Below are positions 5,492 through 6,003 of a DNA stretch of 6,003 nt, in pieces (the first letter of the stretch is position 1; every line of letters begins with the position of its first letter). The DNA comes from JAQVPN01 sp036170435 (lineage in GTDB: Bacteria > Patescibacteriota > Gracilibacteria > BD1-5 > UBA6164), in the NCBI GenBank assembly GCA_036170435.1, contig JAVHPF010000003.1, positions 1-6,003 of the forward strand, given 5' to 3'. The notes under the pieces are model-generated. The model was not told the origin of the DNA and searched no databases. It worked only from the letters and a program-made list of their open reading frames with translations. A program made the position numbers and the translations under genes.

Positions 5492-6003
5492 ATGGGAAAA
5501 ATAATTTGAATAGATTTAGGTACTACAAACTCTTGTGTAGCTTTCATGGAATGAGGTGAAGCAAAAGTTATAGCAAATGCTGAAGGTAATAGAACAACTC
5601 CTTCTATTGTTGCTAAAAAATGAGATGAAACTATAGTTGGTACTCCAGCTAAAAGACAAGCAATTACAAATCCAAAATGAACAATTTATTCTGCAAAAAG
5701 ATTTATTGGTAGACAATTTGATGAAATTAAAAAAGAATCTGAAAATGTTCCTTTTGAAGTAGTAAAAGGTAAAGATGGATGAGCTGAAATAGTTTTTGGT
5801 GGTAAAAATGTTAGACCTGAAGAAATCGGAGCTGAAGTACTTATGAAATTAAAAGAAGATGCTGAAAAATATTTAGGACAAAAAGTAACAGAAGCTGTTA
5901 TTACTGTTCCTGCTTATTTCAATGATAGCCAAAGACAAGCCACAATCAATGCTGGTAAAATCGCTGGACTTGAAGTAAAAAGAATTATAAATGAACCAAC
6001 TGC
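5492..6003 (+). CDS. dnaK: Molecular chaperone DnaK (Hsp70), 5' part, runs off right edge
   Basis: ATG 5492 opens a frame of 170 complete codons to the window edge, with UGA=Gly at codons 6, 21, 44, 63 and 97. It is the start of the Hsp70 ATPase domain: phosphate-1 loop IIGIDLGTTNS (4-14; its first Gly is UGA), EGNRTTPS (31-38), SAKRFIGR (67-74; K69 matches the catalytic Lys of E. coli DnaK), EAVITVPAYFNDSQRQA (134-150) and KRIINEPT (163-170; E168 matches the catalytic Glu). Hsp70 binds exposed hydrophobic segments of unfolded proteins in an ATP-driven cycle with DnaJ and GrpE. Full length should be about 600-650 aa, so about a quarter is visible. It has its own CIRCE operator and promoter, and no hrcA or grpE immediately upstream. 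No Shine-Dalgarno precedes the start, and the ATG lies in the palindrome TCCCATGGGA (5488-5497). Confidence 0.98.

Noticed and set aside
5516..5716. Minus-strand frame of 66 aa inside dnaK
   Set aside because: Antisense to a certain gene; Ser/Cys/Phe-rich without any domain.
5492..6003. UGA as Trp (Mycoplasma-type code) or as selenocysteine
   Set aside because: UGA aligns with invariant glycines in DnaK and others, TGG is used for Trp (for example in the methyltransferase), and the UGAs are too many for selenocysteine with no SECIS-like element.

Overview
Organism. The window reads as protein only if UGA is a glycine codon (translation table 25), with UAA and UAG as stops. Under the standard code almost every gene is chopped into fragments. 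With UGA=Gly, six of them open into long frames with recognisable families, and UGA falls on conserved glycines, for example the first Gly of the DnaK phosphate-1 motif (codon 6) and three of the four Gly in the GGGG motif of a pyruvyl-transferase. UGA=Gly together with AT-rich DNA (roughly one-quarter to one-third G+C) and mostly AGA arginine codons points to the Patescibacteria/CPR lineages Gracilibacteria (BD1-5/GN02) or Absconditabacteria (SR1). The window does not separate the two.

Layout. 1-620 (-): 5' part of a polysaccharide pyruvyl-transferase-like gene, with GC-rich hairpin repeats near the left edge. 621-861: intergenic, holding two GC-rich hairpin elements and a promoter. 862-2151 (+): THUMP plus methyltransferase rRNA-modifying enzyme of the RlmL/YpsC type, followed by a terminator built from a hairpin repeat. 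2152-2281: convergent intergenic repeat block. 2282-3538 (-): a large prepilin-like protein whose C-terminal part is an NHL-type beta-propeller. 3545-4246 (-): DNA polymerase III delta'-like subunit, 6 bp upstream of the pilin gene and probably in the same operon. 4337-4588 (-): small hypothetical protein with its own promoter and terminator. 4743-5292 (+): a two-gene unit (137 aa and 31 aa) that contains no UGA codon, has strong Shine-Dalgarno sites unlike its neighbours, and ends in a sharp terminator. 5323-5491: CIRCE operator, promoter and structured leader of dnaK. 5492-6003 (+): 5' part of dnaK.

How it fits together. Most of this is housekeeping (rRNA modification, replication clamp loading, heat-shock chaperone) with cell-surface functions (pyruvyl transfer to cell-wall glycans, a pilin-like surface protein). 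dnaK appears to be under HrcA control from a solo CIRCE site, with no hrcA or grpE immediately upstream. The parts that stand out are the pilin-propeller fusion, the UGA-free orphan pair between two promoters and a terminator, and the mosaic hairpin repeats around gene ends.
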